NCBI GenBank assembly: GCA_018058685.1
Contig: JAGOZL010000003.1
Coordinates: 1 to 50,834 of the forward strand
Length of the DNA: 50,834 nucleotides
Direction of reading: 5' to 3'
Origin: Sulfurospirillum sp.
GTDB taxonomy: Bacteria > Campylobacterota > Campylobacteria > Campylobacterales > Sulfurospirillaceae
The translations under genes and the position numbers were made by a program. Of this stretch, positions 9,258-17,603 are shown piece by piece. Position 1 is the stretch's first letter; each line of letters starts with the position of its first letter. Under the pieces are notes generated by a model. That model was given only the letters and a program-made list of their open reading frames with translations. It did no database searches and was not told where the DNA came from.

Positions 9258-10178
9258 TTATGCGACTTTTTGGGTTGTTTTCTTTGTTGTTTTTTTCTTC
9301 GGTTGTTGGGCTTGTTTTTTCGTAGGGGCAAGCTTTTGAGGTTTTTCGTTTGTCTGCGTTACACCAGGGAGAACATCATCAAAGATAGTACGAATATCTC
9401 TCCAACGTTGTTCAGAGTTAAGCATGACTACTAAAACATCTCTGCCATCTTTTTGCGCACGTGCGATTAAACAAGGACCTGCTTTTTGTGTAAAACCTGT
9501 TTTGATGCCCACAGCGTATTTATAATTGTTCAGCAGTTTATTATGTGTATAAGCGGCATAATTTCGTTTGGTGTTGAGGGATTTGAAGTCGTGTCGTTTT
9601 AGTTTTGCCATCTCATTAAAAGCGCTATTTTTAATGGCATATTCACTCATTGCTAATAAATCTTGCGCTGTAGAGTAGTGGTTTCCGATGTCAAAGCCAC
9701 AAGGATTAGTAAAATTAGTATTTTTCATACCGATTTTTTTTGCTTTTTGATTCATCATGCCCGCAAATTTATCAACGTCACCATCACCCAAATAAACCCC
9801 TATTGCCATTGCCGCATCGTTTGCCGACATCACCATCGCCGCTTTGACCAAGTCTCTCAAATAAAATTTTTCACCCACACGCAAGTTTGCTTTGGTAGGT
9901 TCTACTTGAATCATTGGCTTTGTGATGGTCACAACATCATTCATTTTGCCACTTTCAATGGCTAAAATAGCCGTCATGATTTTGGTTAAACTTGCTGGCT
10001 GATTGACTTTATGAGCGTCTTTAGAAAAGATAAGTTGCTTAGAGGTCATATCTTTCGCGATAATCGCATCGACATTTTTTTTAATGCGTTCAGATGTTTC
10101 TTTATCAAGGTACATAGCATTTAAAGAGGATGTTAAAACAAGGGTGCTGCAAAAAAATGTTAGGAATTTACCAATCAT
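9258..10178 (-). CDS. D-alanyl-D-alanine carboxypeptidase (S11 family, PBP5/6-like)
   Basis: This 306-residue periplasmic enzyme removes the terminal D-Ala from peptidoglycan stem peptides. The three penicillin-binding motifs are in order: SxxK as SLTK near residue 62, SxN as SAND near 117, and KTG as KTGFTQ near 226. An N-terminal signal peptide is visible (hydrophobic residues 5-20, cleavage likely after the Ala of LNA). The C-terminus is a short Lys/Gln/Thr-rich tail instead of the longer beta domain and amphipathic anchor of E. coli PBP5, so membrane attachment may differ. It is a single gene, convergent with proC. Confidence 0.92.
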   Translation of the reverse strand: MIGKFLTFFCSTLVLTSSLNAMYLDKETSERIKKNVDAIIAKDMTSKQLIFSKDAHKVNQPASLTKIMTAILAIESGKMNDVVTITKPMIQVEPTKANLRVGEKFYLRDLVKAAMVMSANDAAMAIGVYLGDGDVDKFAGMMNQKAKKIGMKNTNFTNPCGFDIGNHYSTAQDLLAMSEYAIKNSAFNEMAKLKRHDFKSLNTKRNYAAYTHNKLLNNYKYAVGIKTGFTQKAGPCLIARAQKDGRDVLVVMLNSEQRWRDIRTIFDDVLPGVTQTNEKPQKLAPTKKQAQQPKKKTTKKTTQKVA

Positions 10179-10306
10179 ACGACTCTTTCATGTGTGGGAT
10201 GAGGCTTATAAGCGCTTAGAGATTTTAGTCAAAACTTCTTAAAAACTTGCTTTTAAATCGGCACATAGGGATTAATTTTTAAACGATGGCTATTTTTTAA
10301 ACAATA

Positions 10307-10371
10307 AGCGTTATATCTTTTAAGGTTATAACGCTATACTTTTGTCAGCGTTATATACTATGACTATATAA
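10307..10371 (+). promoter_or_regulatory. ModE-like operator and promoter region
   Basis: AGCGTTATA (10307-10315) is followed after 11 bp by its inverted copy TATAACGCT (10327-10335). A third copy, in direct orientation, lies at 10347-10355. It overlaps a second inverted repeat, TTATATA (10351-10357) and TATATAA (10365-10371). The spaced palindromes resemble the E. coli ModE box from memory (a TATAT-rich inverted repeat). They end just before the AAGGA ribosome site of the modE-like gene, which suggests autoregulation and molybdate repression of the mod operon. Confidence 0.65.
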
Positions 10372-10379
10372 GGATAACA

Positions 10380-11147
10380 ATGCTAGGTGTTATGCAATTT
10401 GATAAACCAGAGCTTCTTGAAAAACGTATTCGTCTCCTAGAAGCGATTGGAGAATTTGGCTCTATTAGCAGTGCTGCGAAAAAAGTAGGGCTTAGCTATA
10501 AAGCGGCATGGGAAGCCGTTGATACCATGAACAATCTTTCACATAATCCTTTAGTCGTGAAAGTAACAGGGGGGAGTGGAGGGGGCGGAACGACGCTTAC
10601 AGTCCTTGGACAAGAGATGGTTAATAACTACACTATCTTAAAGCATGAGTATGAGCGGTTTATCAAAACGCTTTCACATATCTCAGAATTTAATATTGAA
10701 CATATGAAAAACTTACAAAGGATTGCCATGCAAATCAGTGCGCGAAATCAGCTGATGGGAAAAATCGGCGAGATAAAACAGGCTAAGGTCAATGCAGAAA
10801 TTCATATTGTGCTTAAAAGTGGTGTGATTTTAGTCTCGACCATTACCAATTCCGCTGTGGAAGAGATGGGTTTATGTGTGGGGGATGAAGTAGTTGGCGT
10901 CATCAAGGCTTCGTCGGTTTTAGTGGCGAGTAATGACAACATCGCTACGAGTGCGCGCAATGTTCTTAAAGGTATCGTTTGTGATATCAAATTTGGAGAT
11001 GTCAATGCGCAGGTGAGTATGGATGTTGGTGAGGGGGATGTTATTGTTGCGACGATAACGTCTGAGTCTGTGAAGCGCTTAGGATTTAATGTCGGCTCAT
11101 CGGTCTGTGCGATTATCAAATCAAGCAGTATTATTATTGGAAAATAA
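10380..11147 (+). CDS. modE: ModE-type molybdate/tungstate-responsive regulator
   Basis: This 255-residue transcription factor has an N-terminal winged helix-turn-helix of the ModE/LysR kind (about residues 10-75, with GSISSAAKKVGLSYKAAWEAV). It is followed by two Mop/TOBE oxyanion-binding domains (about 118-185 and 188-253, each with a segment like SARNVLKGIV and a second lysine/serine-rich end). In E. coli, ModE binds molybdate and then represses the mod operon. The gene starts 5 bp after AAGGA and is the first gene of the mod cluster. ATG 10392 is a possible alternative start. Confidence 0.9.
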   Translation: MLGVMQFDKPELLEKRIRLLEAIGEFGSISSAAKKVGLSYKAAWEAVDTMNNLSHNPLVVKVTGGSGGGGTTLTVLGQEMVNNYTILKHEYERFIKTLSHISEFNIEHMKNLQRIAMQISARNQLMGKIGEIKQAKVNAEIHIVLKSGVILVSTITNSAVEEMGLCVGDEVVGVIKASSVLVASNDNIATSARNVLKGIVCDIKFGDVNAQVSMDVGEGDVIVATITSESVKRLGFNVGSSVCAIIKSSSIIIGK

Positions 11148-11159
11148 AAAGGAGTTCTT

Positions 11160-11909
11160 ATGTTGAAAATTTTACTTAGTAGTATGGCTTTATCGGTCTC
11201 TTTGCTTGCGGGTGAGATTAGCGTTGCGGTTGCGGCAAATTTGAGTGATGCGATTGAAGCGCTTAAAGCCGAGTTTGTTAAAACAAATCCTCATACGAAA
11301 GTCAATACAGTTTTAGGTGCGAGTGGCAAATTTGCAACACAAATCAAAGCAGGTGCGCCTTTTGATATTTTCATGAGTGCCGATATGAATTTCCCTGAAA
11401 CATTGTACGCAGAAAAATGGGCAGTCACAAAACCTATGGTTTACGCCAGTGGTGCTTTAGCGATGGTGAGCACAAGAGGGGTTGATTTGAGTAAAGGAGT
11501 GGCGCTTTTAGAGAGTGCTAGCATTGAAAAAATCGCTTTGGCTAACCCTAAAACAGCGCCTTATGGAACAGCGAGTATTGAGGCCTTTAAAAACGCAAAG
11601 GTGTATGAAAAAATCGAATCAAAGCTAGTGTATGGCGAGAGCATTTCGCAAGCCTTACAGTTTGCGACAACCGCTGCAGATGTTGGTTTTGTAAACAGTT
11701 CTGCCTTTTATGGTGAAAAGATGAAACGTTATGTTGAGGGGGTTCACTGGGTCAATGTCGATGCGAAGCTTTACACGCCTATTGCGCAGGGTATCGTGAT
11801 GCTCAAACAAGCTGAAAATAACGCTGATGCTAAAGCTTTTTACACGTTTATTTTAAGCGCACAAGCAAAAGCTATCTTCAAATCGTATGGATATTTGGTC
11901 AATGAATAA
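11160..11909 (+). CDS. modA: Periplasmic molybdate/tungstate-binding protein ModA
   Basis: This 249-residue solute-binding protein has a clear signal peptide (cleavage likely near residues 17-18, after SLLA). The mature start carries the ModA pattern VAAANL-like AVAANLSDAIEAL, then GASGKFATQIKAGAPFDIFMSAD, which holds the oxyanion-contacting Ser and Ala residues of the family. It delivers molybdate or tungstate to ModB/ModC. The gene is 12 bp after modE with a strong AAGGAG site and overlaps the following Mop gene by 8 bp. Whether it prefers W or Mo cannot be decided from sequence; the nearby AOR makes tungstate plausible. Confidence 0.92.
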   Translation: MLKILLSSMALSVSLLAGEISVAVAANLSDAIEALKAEFVKTNPHTKVNTVLGASGKFATQIKAGAPFDIFMSADMNFPETLYAEKWAVTKPMVYASGALAMVSTRGVDLSKGVALLESASIEKIALANPKTAPYGTASIEAFKNAKVYEKIESKLVYGESISQALQFATTAADVGFVNSSAFYGEKMKRYVEGVHWVNVDAKLYTPIAQGIVMLKQAENNADAKAFYTFILSAQAKAIFKSYGYLVNE

Positions 11910-12303
11910 GCTACCTGCACGTGTCACATCTATTGAAGGGGAACAAAACCTTCATATTATTAGCTTTGAAGCAGAGGGCTATCGTCTTAAAATGATGGGG
12001 CTTGATTTGCCTAAGGGTTTACATGTAAATACAAAAGTAACTCTTGGCATCAAGCCTTTTCATGTGGCGATTGCGAAAAATTTAAGCGGAGAGCTGAGTT
12101 ATTCAAACCAATTAGCTGCGACGATTGTGGGCATTGAAAATGGCGCATTGCTTACGAGTTTGATTTTACATGTAAAAGGCTTTGAGATGCAAAGTTTTAT
12201 CACCTGTGCTTCATCAAAACGTATGAATTTGCAAGTTGGCGACGCGGTTGTTTTGCTCATTAAAGCCAGTGAACTCTTTGTGTTAGAGGTGCATGATGCG
12301 TGA
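11902..12303 (+). CDS. Mop/TOBE-domain molybdate-binding protein
   Basis: This small cytoplasmic protein of about 133 residues is made of two TOBE/Mop-like halves (about residues 1-62 and 66-133). The second ends with the usual [16 protein letters not shown] pattern. Such molbindins store or buffer molybdate or tungstate. A similar small gene between modA and modB occurs in Campylobacter, to my recollection. The ATG at 11902 overlaps the modA stop. An in-frame ATG at 11887 would give five more residues, and neither has a strong ribosome site. It carries two TTACATGTAA copies (12019 and 12166), both read as Leu-His-Val. Confidence 0.8.
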   Translation: MNKLPARVTSIEGEQNLHIISFEAEGYRLKMMGLDLPKGLHVNTKVTLGIKPFHVAIAKNLSGELSYSNQLAATIVGIENGALLTSLILHVKGFEMQSFITCASSKRMNLQVGDAVVLLIKASELFVLEVHDA

Positions 12304-12994
12304 AATACTCTCTTCTTTGGAATTTGCTCCCTTTTTGCTTTCGTTTAAATTAGCGGGGATTACGACAGTGATTTTATTGAGTGTTTCTCTTTTTATCGCT
12401 TGGTATCTTTCTCAAACACGCTCACGCTATAAGCCTTTTATTGAAGCAGTTACGGCATTGCCGATTGTTTTACCGCCTTCTGTGTTGGGTTTTTATATCC
12501 TTTTGACACTTTCTCACAACTCTCCTGTTGGCGCATTTTTTGATGAGGTTTTTGGAATAAAATTGGTGTTTAATTTCACAGGGCTGGTGATTGCCAGTTG
12601 TTTTTATTCGCTTCCTTTTATGGTGCAACCACTTCAAAGTGGTTTTGAAGCCTTACCTAAGAATATGCTTGAAGCCTCTTATATCGCAGGTAAAAGTAAA
12701 CTTGTCACACTTTTTAAAGTAGCGCTCCCTAATATTAAACCATCTCTTTTGAGCGCCATTGTGATTACCTTTGCGCACACAGTAGGCGAGTTTGGTGTGG
12801 TGTTGATGGTGGGTGGGAGCATTCCTGGACAAACAAAAGTCGCTTCGGTGGCGATTTATGAGATGGTGGAGATTATGGATTATGCTTCTGCGCATATCTA
12901 CAGTGGCATGATGGTGTGTATGAGCTTTTTGGTGCTTTTGGTCGTCTATCTTTTCAATCGTAAACACGCGCACCACTTTGGAGGTGTGGCATGA
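12296..12994 (+). CDS. modB: Molybdate ABC transporter permease ModB
   Basis: This integral membrane permease of about 232 residues has five to six helices. It carries the ABC-permease EAA-type loop ([27 protein letters not shown]) that contacts the ATPase. The segment [16 protein letters not shown] is typical of ModB. GAGG at 12286-12289 favours ATG 12296 over ATG 12293. It overlaps the Mop gene by 8 bp and modC by 4 bp, so the genes are translationally linked. Confidence 0.92.
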   Translation: MREILSSLEFAPFLLSFKLAGITTVILLSVSLFIAWYLSQTRSRYKPFIEAVTALPIVLPPSVLGFYILLTLSHNSPVGAFFDEVFGIKLVFNFTGLVIASCFYSLPFMVQPLQSGFEALPKNMLEASYIAGKSKLVTLFKVALPNIKPSLLSAIVITFAHTVGEFGVVLMVGGSIPGQTKVASVAIYEMVEIMDYASAHIYSGMMVCMSFLVLLVVYLFNRKHAHHFGGVA

Positions 12995-13857
12995 TAGAGA
13001 TTGCTATCTCCAAAGAGCTTTTGGGCTCTCTTGGGAAAATGGATTTACATGTAAATCTTTGTATTGAAAAAAATAGCTTTGTCGCTTTGAGCGGGCAAAG
13101 CGGAAGTGGTAAGACCACGTTACTTCGCATCTTAGCGGGTTTGGAGAGTGCGCAAGGAACCATTCGTGTGGACAATGAACTTTGGTTAAAAGGAAAAGAG
13201 GCTTTAGCACCTCAAAAACGAGGGATTGGGTTTGTTTTTCAAGATTACGCCCTTTTTGCCAATATGAGCGTTCTTGAAAATCTTTTATTTGTTTGTAACG
13301 ATAAAGCGTTGGCATGGCATCTTTTGGAGATGACAGAACTGAGTGAATTAGCCAAGCGAAAACCCCAAACGCTCTCAGGTGGGCAAAAACAGCGTGTGAG
13401 TTTATGTCGTGCGATGATGAATCGCCCTAAGTTACTTTTGATGGATGAACCGCTCTCTGCACTTGATCCGATGATGCGTACAAAGTTACAGCATGAGATT
13501 TTAGCACTGCATAAGGAGTTTGGTACGACAACCATTATGGTGAGTCACGACCCTAGTGAGATGTACCGTCTAAGTTCTCGTGTGGTGATACTTTCCCAAG
13601 GTAAAATTATCCAAGATGGCGATGCTAAAAGTGTGCTTCTTAAAACGCAAGGCAGTCAAAAGTTCTCCTTTGAGGGCGAATTGCTTGATATCATCAAAGT
13701 CGATGTGATTTATATTGCGATTGTCTCCATCGGACAGCAAATCGTCGAAGTGGTTTTAGATGCGAGTGAAGCTTTGGATTTACAGGTCGGCGATAGTGTG
13801 AGTATTGGAACAAAAGCCTTTGCGCCGATTCTTCAAAAGCATCAAAAAAGACTTTAG
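12991..13857 (+). CDS. modC: Molybdate ABC transporter ATPase ModC
   Basis: This 288-residue ATPase has Walker [10 protein letters not shown] (35-43), the signature LSGGQKQR (128-135), Walker B LLLMDEP (148-154) and a switch His in [11 protein letters not shown]-terminal TOBE segment (about 215-288) resembles Mop and may give trans-inhibition by the oxyanion, as described for some ModC proteins. It is shorter than E. coli ModC (352 residues), as if it has a single TOBE unit. TTACATGTAA at 13045 encodes Leu-His-Val just before Walker A and is part of a 16-bp palindrome. Confidence 0.93.
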   Translation: MIEIAISKELLGSLGKMDLHVNLCIEKNSFVALSGQSGSGKTTLLRILAGLESAQGTIRVDNELWLKGKEALAPQKRGIGFVFQDYALFANMSVLENLLFVCNDKALAWHLLEMTELSELAKRKPQTLSGGQKQRVSLCRAMMNRPKLLLMDEPLSALDPMMRTKLQHEILALHKEFGTTTIMVSHDPSEMYRLSSRVVILSQGKIIQDGDAKSVLLKTQGSQKFSFEGELLDIIKVDVIYIAIVSIGQQIVEVVLDASEALDLQVGDSVSIGTKAFAPILQKHQKRL

Positions 13858-13899
13858 TTTATTTTTGTTACAATCATTTTAAAGAATAAAGGCTTGATA

Positions 13900-14718
13900 A
13901 TGATGGATATGATACGTGAGGATATTGGGCTTATTGATATGACAACCGTTGGGTTGGAGATAGGGCATCAAAATGCCAAAATCACTTTTTCCACCAAAGA
14001 GCCTATTATTTTATGCGGTGTGGAGTTTGTCGATGATATGTGCAAACGTTTGGGACTTCATACACACTGTTTTAAGGTGTGTGGAGATAGCTTAAATGCG
14101 GGTGATGTTATTTTAGAAGCGTATGGCAGAGCCGATGCGGTGCATCAAGCGTGGAAGGTGAGTCAAAATATTTTAGAGTTTTTAAGTGGTATTGCGAGTA
14201 AAACGCATCGCATGTTAAGCCTTGCACGTGAAGCTAATCCTAAGATAGAACTCTTAACAACCCGTAAAATTTTCCCTCGCACAAAAGAGTTAGCCCTAAA
14301 AGCCGTTTATGCGGGAGGAGGGGCGCATCATCGCTTGGGATTGTATGATTCGGTGTTGGTGTTTAAACAGCACCGTGTTTTTTTTGAGAACGATGAAGCC
14401 TTTGAAGTACAGTTTGTTAAAATGAAGCAACGGTATTTGGAAAAGAAGATTGTGGTTGAGGTCGATAGTATCGAAGAAGCACATTATTTTGCGGCGCTGG
14501 GAGCCGATATTTTACAATGCGAAAAGATGGATTTTGATGCACTTAAGGCGTGTGTGGCTTTAAAACAAACCTTTCCTTCGCTTCTTGTGTCTGCTACAGG
14601 AGGTATAGGAGAGCATAATATTGCCTCGTATGCAAAGAGCGGTGTTGACTTTATCGTGACGTCTTCGCCCTATCATGCAAGCCCAAGTGATATTAAAGTT
14701 GTGATTGAAAGGGTGTGA
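13900..14718 (+). CDS. modD: ModD protein, nicotinate-nucleotide pyrophosphorylase-like
   Basis: This 272-residue protein of the ModD family is related to quinolinate phosphoribosyltransferase (NadC). The fold is visible from the N-terminal EDIGLIDMTT, the central SGIASKTHRML and TRKIFPRTKELALKAV (which in NadC binds substrate), GGAHHRLGLYDSVLV, and the C-terminal SATGGIGEHNIASYAKSGVDFIV. ModD sits in many mod operons and its exact reaction is not settled to my knowledge. ATG 13900 follows AAAGG by seven bases. A TTG at 13894 is less likely. It overlaps the next gene by one base (TGATG). Confidence 0.88.
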   Translation: MMDMIREDIGLIDMTTVGLEIGHQNAKITFSTKEPIILCGVEFVDDMCKRLGLHTHCFKVCGDSLNAGDVILEAYGRADAVHQAWKVSQNILEFLSGIASKTHRMLSLAREANPKIELLTTRKIFPRTKELALKAVYAGGGAHHRLGLYDSVLVFKQHRVFFENDEAFEVQFVKMKQRYLEKKIVVEVDSIEEAHYFAALGADILQCEKMDFDALKACVALKQTFPSLLVSATGGIGEHNIASYAKSGVDFIVTSSPYHASPSDIKVVIERV

Positions 14719-15305
14719 TGCAAACGATTGAGACCATCTTCTCAGCCTCTTTAGAAGAAAAGAAATCTACATTTTTAGCCTATCTTTGCCCTATTATTGC
14801 GTTTGATGCGTTACATGTAAAGCTCAAAAATGAGCATCCCAAAGCCGCTCATATCGTTTGGGCAAAGCGTTTTTTGAACGAATACCGCCAAATCGTCGAA
14901 AACAACTCCGATGATGGTGAACCTAAAGGCACGTCAGGTCCACCTGTTTTAAATGTCATGCGAGGCTTTGAGCTTGTGGAAGTGGGCATTTTAATTGTGC
15001 GTTATTTTGGAGGCGTCAAACTAGGCACTGGAGGCTTGGTTCGCGCGTATGGAAGCAGCGCCAAAGAGGTCATAGCCACGGCAACACTCACCCCTTTTGT
15101 CTTTAAAGAAATCGTTACATGTAAAACAGACTATCCGCTCGTTCCTCGCTTTGAACACTACACGTCACAGCAGAATTTACATATAAAAAATCGTTTGTTT
15201 GAAAATGATGGAGTTGTGTGGGAGTTAGAGATAAGCGAAGAGGAAAAGAGGGCTTTTCTGCTCTTCGCTGGGCATTTTGAAAGAGATGGATTTAGAGTTC
15301 TATAG
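14718..15305 (+). CDS. YigZ/IMPACT family protein
   Basis: This 195-residue protein has the UPF0029 domain in its N-terminal two thirds with the hallmark DDGEPKGTSGPP (about residues 72-83), then VRYFGGVKLGTGGLVRAYG. Bacterial members (YigZ) are linked to translation or RNA binding without a firm biochemical role. It is coupled to modD by a one-base overlap, though the functional link is unclear. Its 3' end overlaps the convergent YceI gene by 14 bp. It contains two exact palindrome copies (14811, 15115) and a one-mismatch copy (15177). Confidence 0.9.
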   Translation: MQTIETIFSASLEEKKSTFLAYLCPIIAFDALHVKLKNEHPKAAHIVWAKRFLNEYRQIVENNSDDGEPKGTSGPPVLNVMRGFELVEVGILIVRYFGGVKLGTGGLVRAYGSSAKEVIATATLTPFVFKEIVTCKTDYPLVPRFEHYTSQQNLHIKNRLFENDGVVWELEISEEEKRAFLLFAGHFERDGFRVL

Positions 15306-15858
15306 CTTCGACATCGACGACAATATTGACCGTTTCATCGACGGTTAAGCCACCGCCTTCTAAGATTTTGTTCCATGTCAAACCAAAATCTTTACGGTTG
15401 ATTTTACCCTCTAAGGTAAAGCCAACACGTTGTTTTCCTTGAAAATCTTTAATTACCCCATGCACTTTGGCATCAAGAACAATCTCTTTAGTAACGCCAT
15501 GAATGGTGAGCTTTCCATAGACTTTCCCCTCTTTCATAGAAGTCATCATAAAGTCAATGGTTTTAAACTGCGCCACATCAAAAAAATCAGCACTTTTGAG
15601 ATGATCGTCACGCTTTGCAATGCCCGTATCAATAGAAGAAGCATCAATCTTAGCGCTTAGTTTGTTGAAGAGTTTTTTATCCACATCAAAATCAATTTCG
15701 CCTGCATAAGTGTTGAAATTACCTTTGACATTTGAAATCATCATATGCTTGATAGAAAAGCCAACATTAGTGTGTGTGTTGTCGATGACGAACTCTTTTG
15801 CATGTGCCAAAGAGAAAACAAGGGAGATAAAAAGCAGGGCTTTTGTCAAAAGTTTCAT
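15292..15858 (-). CDS. YceI family periplasmic protein
   Basis: This 188-residue protein has a Sec signal peptide (cleavage likely after AHA, residue 20), followed by the YceI lipocalin-like fold: FVIDNTHTNVGFSIKHMM, then repeated beta strands with LTIHGVTKEIVLDA and RVGFTLEGKINRKDFGLTWN. YceI proteins bind isoprenoid quinones or similar lipids and appear under acid or osmotic stress in other bacteria. It stands alone and is convergent with the YigZ gene. Confidence 0.92.
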   Translation of the reverse strand: MKLLTKALLFISLVFSLAHAKEFVIDNTHTNVGFSIKHMMISNVKGNFNTYAGEIDFDVDKKLFNKLSAKIDASSIDTGIAKRDDHLKSADFFDVAQFKTIDFMMTSMKEGKVYGKLTIHGVTKEIVLDAKVHGVIKDFQGKQRVGFTLEGKINRKDFGLTWNKILEGGGLTVDETVNIVVDVEAIEL

Positions 15859-15951
15859 GGTCTATCCTTTAGATGAAATATAAGGAATTATAATACCATG
15901 AAACTTACAGCACACGTGTGAGTAAAAAGTAATAATCTGCTTTAAAGCAAA

Positions 15952-16404
15952 TTACATGAGCATGAGCAGTTGATAAACCCCCGCACTACAAATACCTGCG
16001 ATAATCCCCGCTAGTATATCATCACCCATAACGCCAAGTCCTCCTTTGACGTGGGCATCGATTTTCCCAATCAAAGAGGGTTTCCAAATATCAAAAAGGC
16101 GGAAAAAGAGAAAACTAAGTACGATTTGAATCCATGAAGTGGAACTTAGAACCAGCGCTAACCACATCCCAACCACTTCATCAATGACGATGCTTTTGTC
16201 ATCATGTTGACCGCCACCAGCCTCATAGCTATTAATCTCTTTAATGCCAGCTAAAGTGAGCAAAACAGCTCCTAAGAAAAGTGTTTCTAATGAGATGTAT
16301 CGTACGATGAGTACCCCACACACTAAAGCAAGTAAAGAGCCCACTGTTCCGGGTGCTTTGGGAGAGAGCCCTGTGTAGAAAAAAGTTAAAAAAAGACGTT
16401 GCAT
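15952..16404 (-). CDS. pgpA: Phosphatidylglycerophosphatase A
   Basis: This 150-residue inner-membrane enzyme dephosphorylates phosphatidylglycerol-phosphate in phospholipid synthesis. The family motifs are seen: GLSPKAPGTVGSLLAL (residues 13-28), then the acidic segment DDKSIVIDEVVGMW, FFRLFDIWKP and GVMGDDILAGIIAG. Four membrane helices are apparent. It lies 8 bp after the ATP-sulfurylase homologue and is the last gene of the ispDF-regulator-sat-pgpA minus-strand operon, an order I recall from Campylobacter jejuni. Confidence 0.92.
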   Translation of the reverse strand: MQRLFLTFFYTGLSPKAPGTVGSLLALVCGVLIVRYISLETLFLGAVLLTLAGIKEINSYEAGGGQHDDKSIVIDEVVGMWLALVLSSTSWIQIVLSFLFFRLFDIWKPSLIGKIDAHVKGGLGVMGDDILAGIIAGICSAGVYQLLMLM

Positions 16405-16412
16405 GCCATTCC

Positions 16413-17603
16413 TTACGTTAAAGAGGTCGTTTGGTGTAAACGCATAAGTTCAAGGTAAAAATCCCTTTCATCGTGCGCTTCAATGAGTCCGCTGTTTGGG
16501 AAAATGGCATCGTAAATTTTACTGATATTTTCAAAACGATTTTTAAAAAGCTCACTCAGTAAGAGTGCGGAGATATCTTTTCGCATAAAAATGGCAGGGG
16601 GAAGCATACCCGCTTTTAAAATTTCAAGAAGCGATTCAGCATGGTACTTAATGTGGTGATGTGAACCGTGTGGGCAAGTGTTGGTGCTCACCAAGGTTTT
16701 GCACTCATTGCAGTAAACAAATTCAGCTAAAAGCTCTACTTCTATGTCCAAATCTTCGTATTGGTCCAAAATTGACTTAGTTTCATTGTTGTCAAAATAA
16801 GCACCGATACCGCTATGGTTTTGGCTCAGGATTAATTTGTTGCATCCAAAATTGTGTGCGCAAATACTGTCTAACACAGCATTTTTATAACTGCTGAAAA
16901 GATAGGTATTTTCAAAAGGAACAATCAAAACGCGATTTTTTGGAAGATAGTTATCCACAAAAAATTGAAGCGCTTTTAAACGTAACTCATAAGAAAGGAT
17001 ATCTTGTTTGTAAGGCTTGAGTAAAAAAATAACGAGTAAGTCGCACTTTTCAAGGGTGATGCGAATGACTCTTTCATGAGCACGGTGAAAAGGCTTTGCG
17101 TTAATCATCATCGCTGAGACATGCTTTGCACCTAATTGCTCTTTGGCATTTTTGATACGCTCTTTGACATTTTTGATGTCATTAAACTCTAAAGTATACT
17201 CTCCACATACCGCAACATCGCCTAAACGCTTTAAAAAATTTTGAATGTCTGGGTTATTCACATCGTATGAACCAAACAGTTGTTCGATACGTTTTTTGCG
17301 GTCGACTTCAAAGACTTCATCCACGATAATCGTGCCTTTGATTTTCCCATCAACCACAAAATCAAGCGGTTCGCCTTGGTAAGCTGTTGTCAAAACTTCT
17401 TTGTTCTTATCACCTGAGGGCGCGATGATAAAAGGAAAAGGAAAGGGTTTGCCTTTGTAGTATCCTGTCTCTTCTACCTCTTTGGCTTCTTGTTTGCTCA
17501 TAAGTTTATCGACAGGATACAAGATACCTTCTTTTGCAAGGGCTAGGGTTGCCAAAAACTCTTTATCGATAAAAAGCTGTCTATTTTTCCTTATTGATTC
17601 CAT
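16413..17603 (-). CDS. ATP sulfurylase (sulfate adenylyltransferase) homologue with altered active site
   Basis: This 396-residue protein has the two-domain ATP-sulfurylase layout: an N-terminal PUA-like domain (to about 150) and a nucleotidyltransferase domain. The two ATP-site His residues are kept (H173 and H176 in NAKPFHRAHE). The sulfate-binding Arg and following Asn of the usual RNPxHRAH motif are Ala169 and Lys170. The GRDHAG motif reads SQNHSG (260-265). A probable zinc site C298-x2-C301-x8-C310-x4-H315 is intact. It may therefore adenylylate or bind something other than sulfate. No APS reductase or kinase is nearby. It overlaps the upstream regulator gene by 23 bp and starts after GGAAAAAGT. 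Confidence 0.8.
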   Translation of the reverse strand: MESIRKNRQLFIDKEFLATLALAKEGILYPVDKLMSKQEAKEVEETGYYKGKPFPFPFIIAPSGDKNKEVLTTAYQGEPLDFVVDGKIKGTIIVDEVFEVDRKKRIEQLFGSYDVNNPDIQNFLKRLGDVAVCGEYTLEFNDIKNVKERIKNAKEQLGAKHVSAMMINAKPFHRAHERVIRITLEKCDLLVIFLLKPYKQDILSYELRLKALQFFVDNYLPKNRVLIVPFENTYLFSSYKNAVLDSICAHNFGCNKLILSQNHSGIGAYFDNNETKSILDQYEDLDIEVELLAEFVYCNECKTLVSTNTCPHGSHHHIKYHAESLLEILKAGMLPPAIFMRKDISALLLSELFKNRFENISKIYDAIFPNSGLIEAHDERDFYLELMRLHQTTSLT

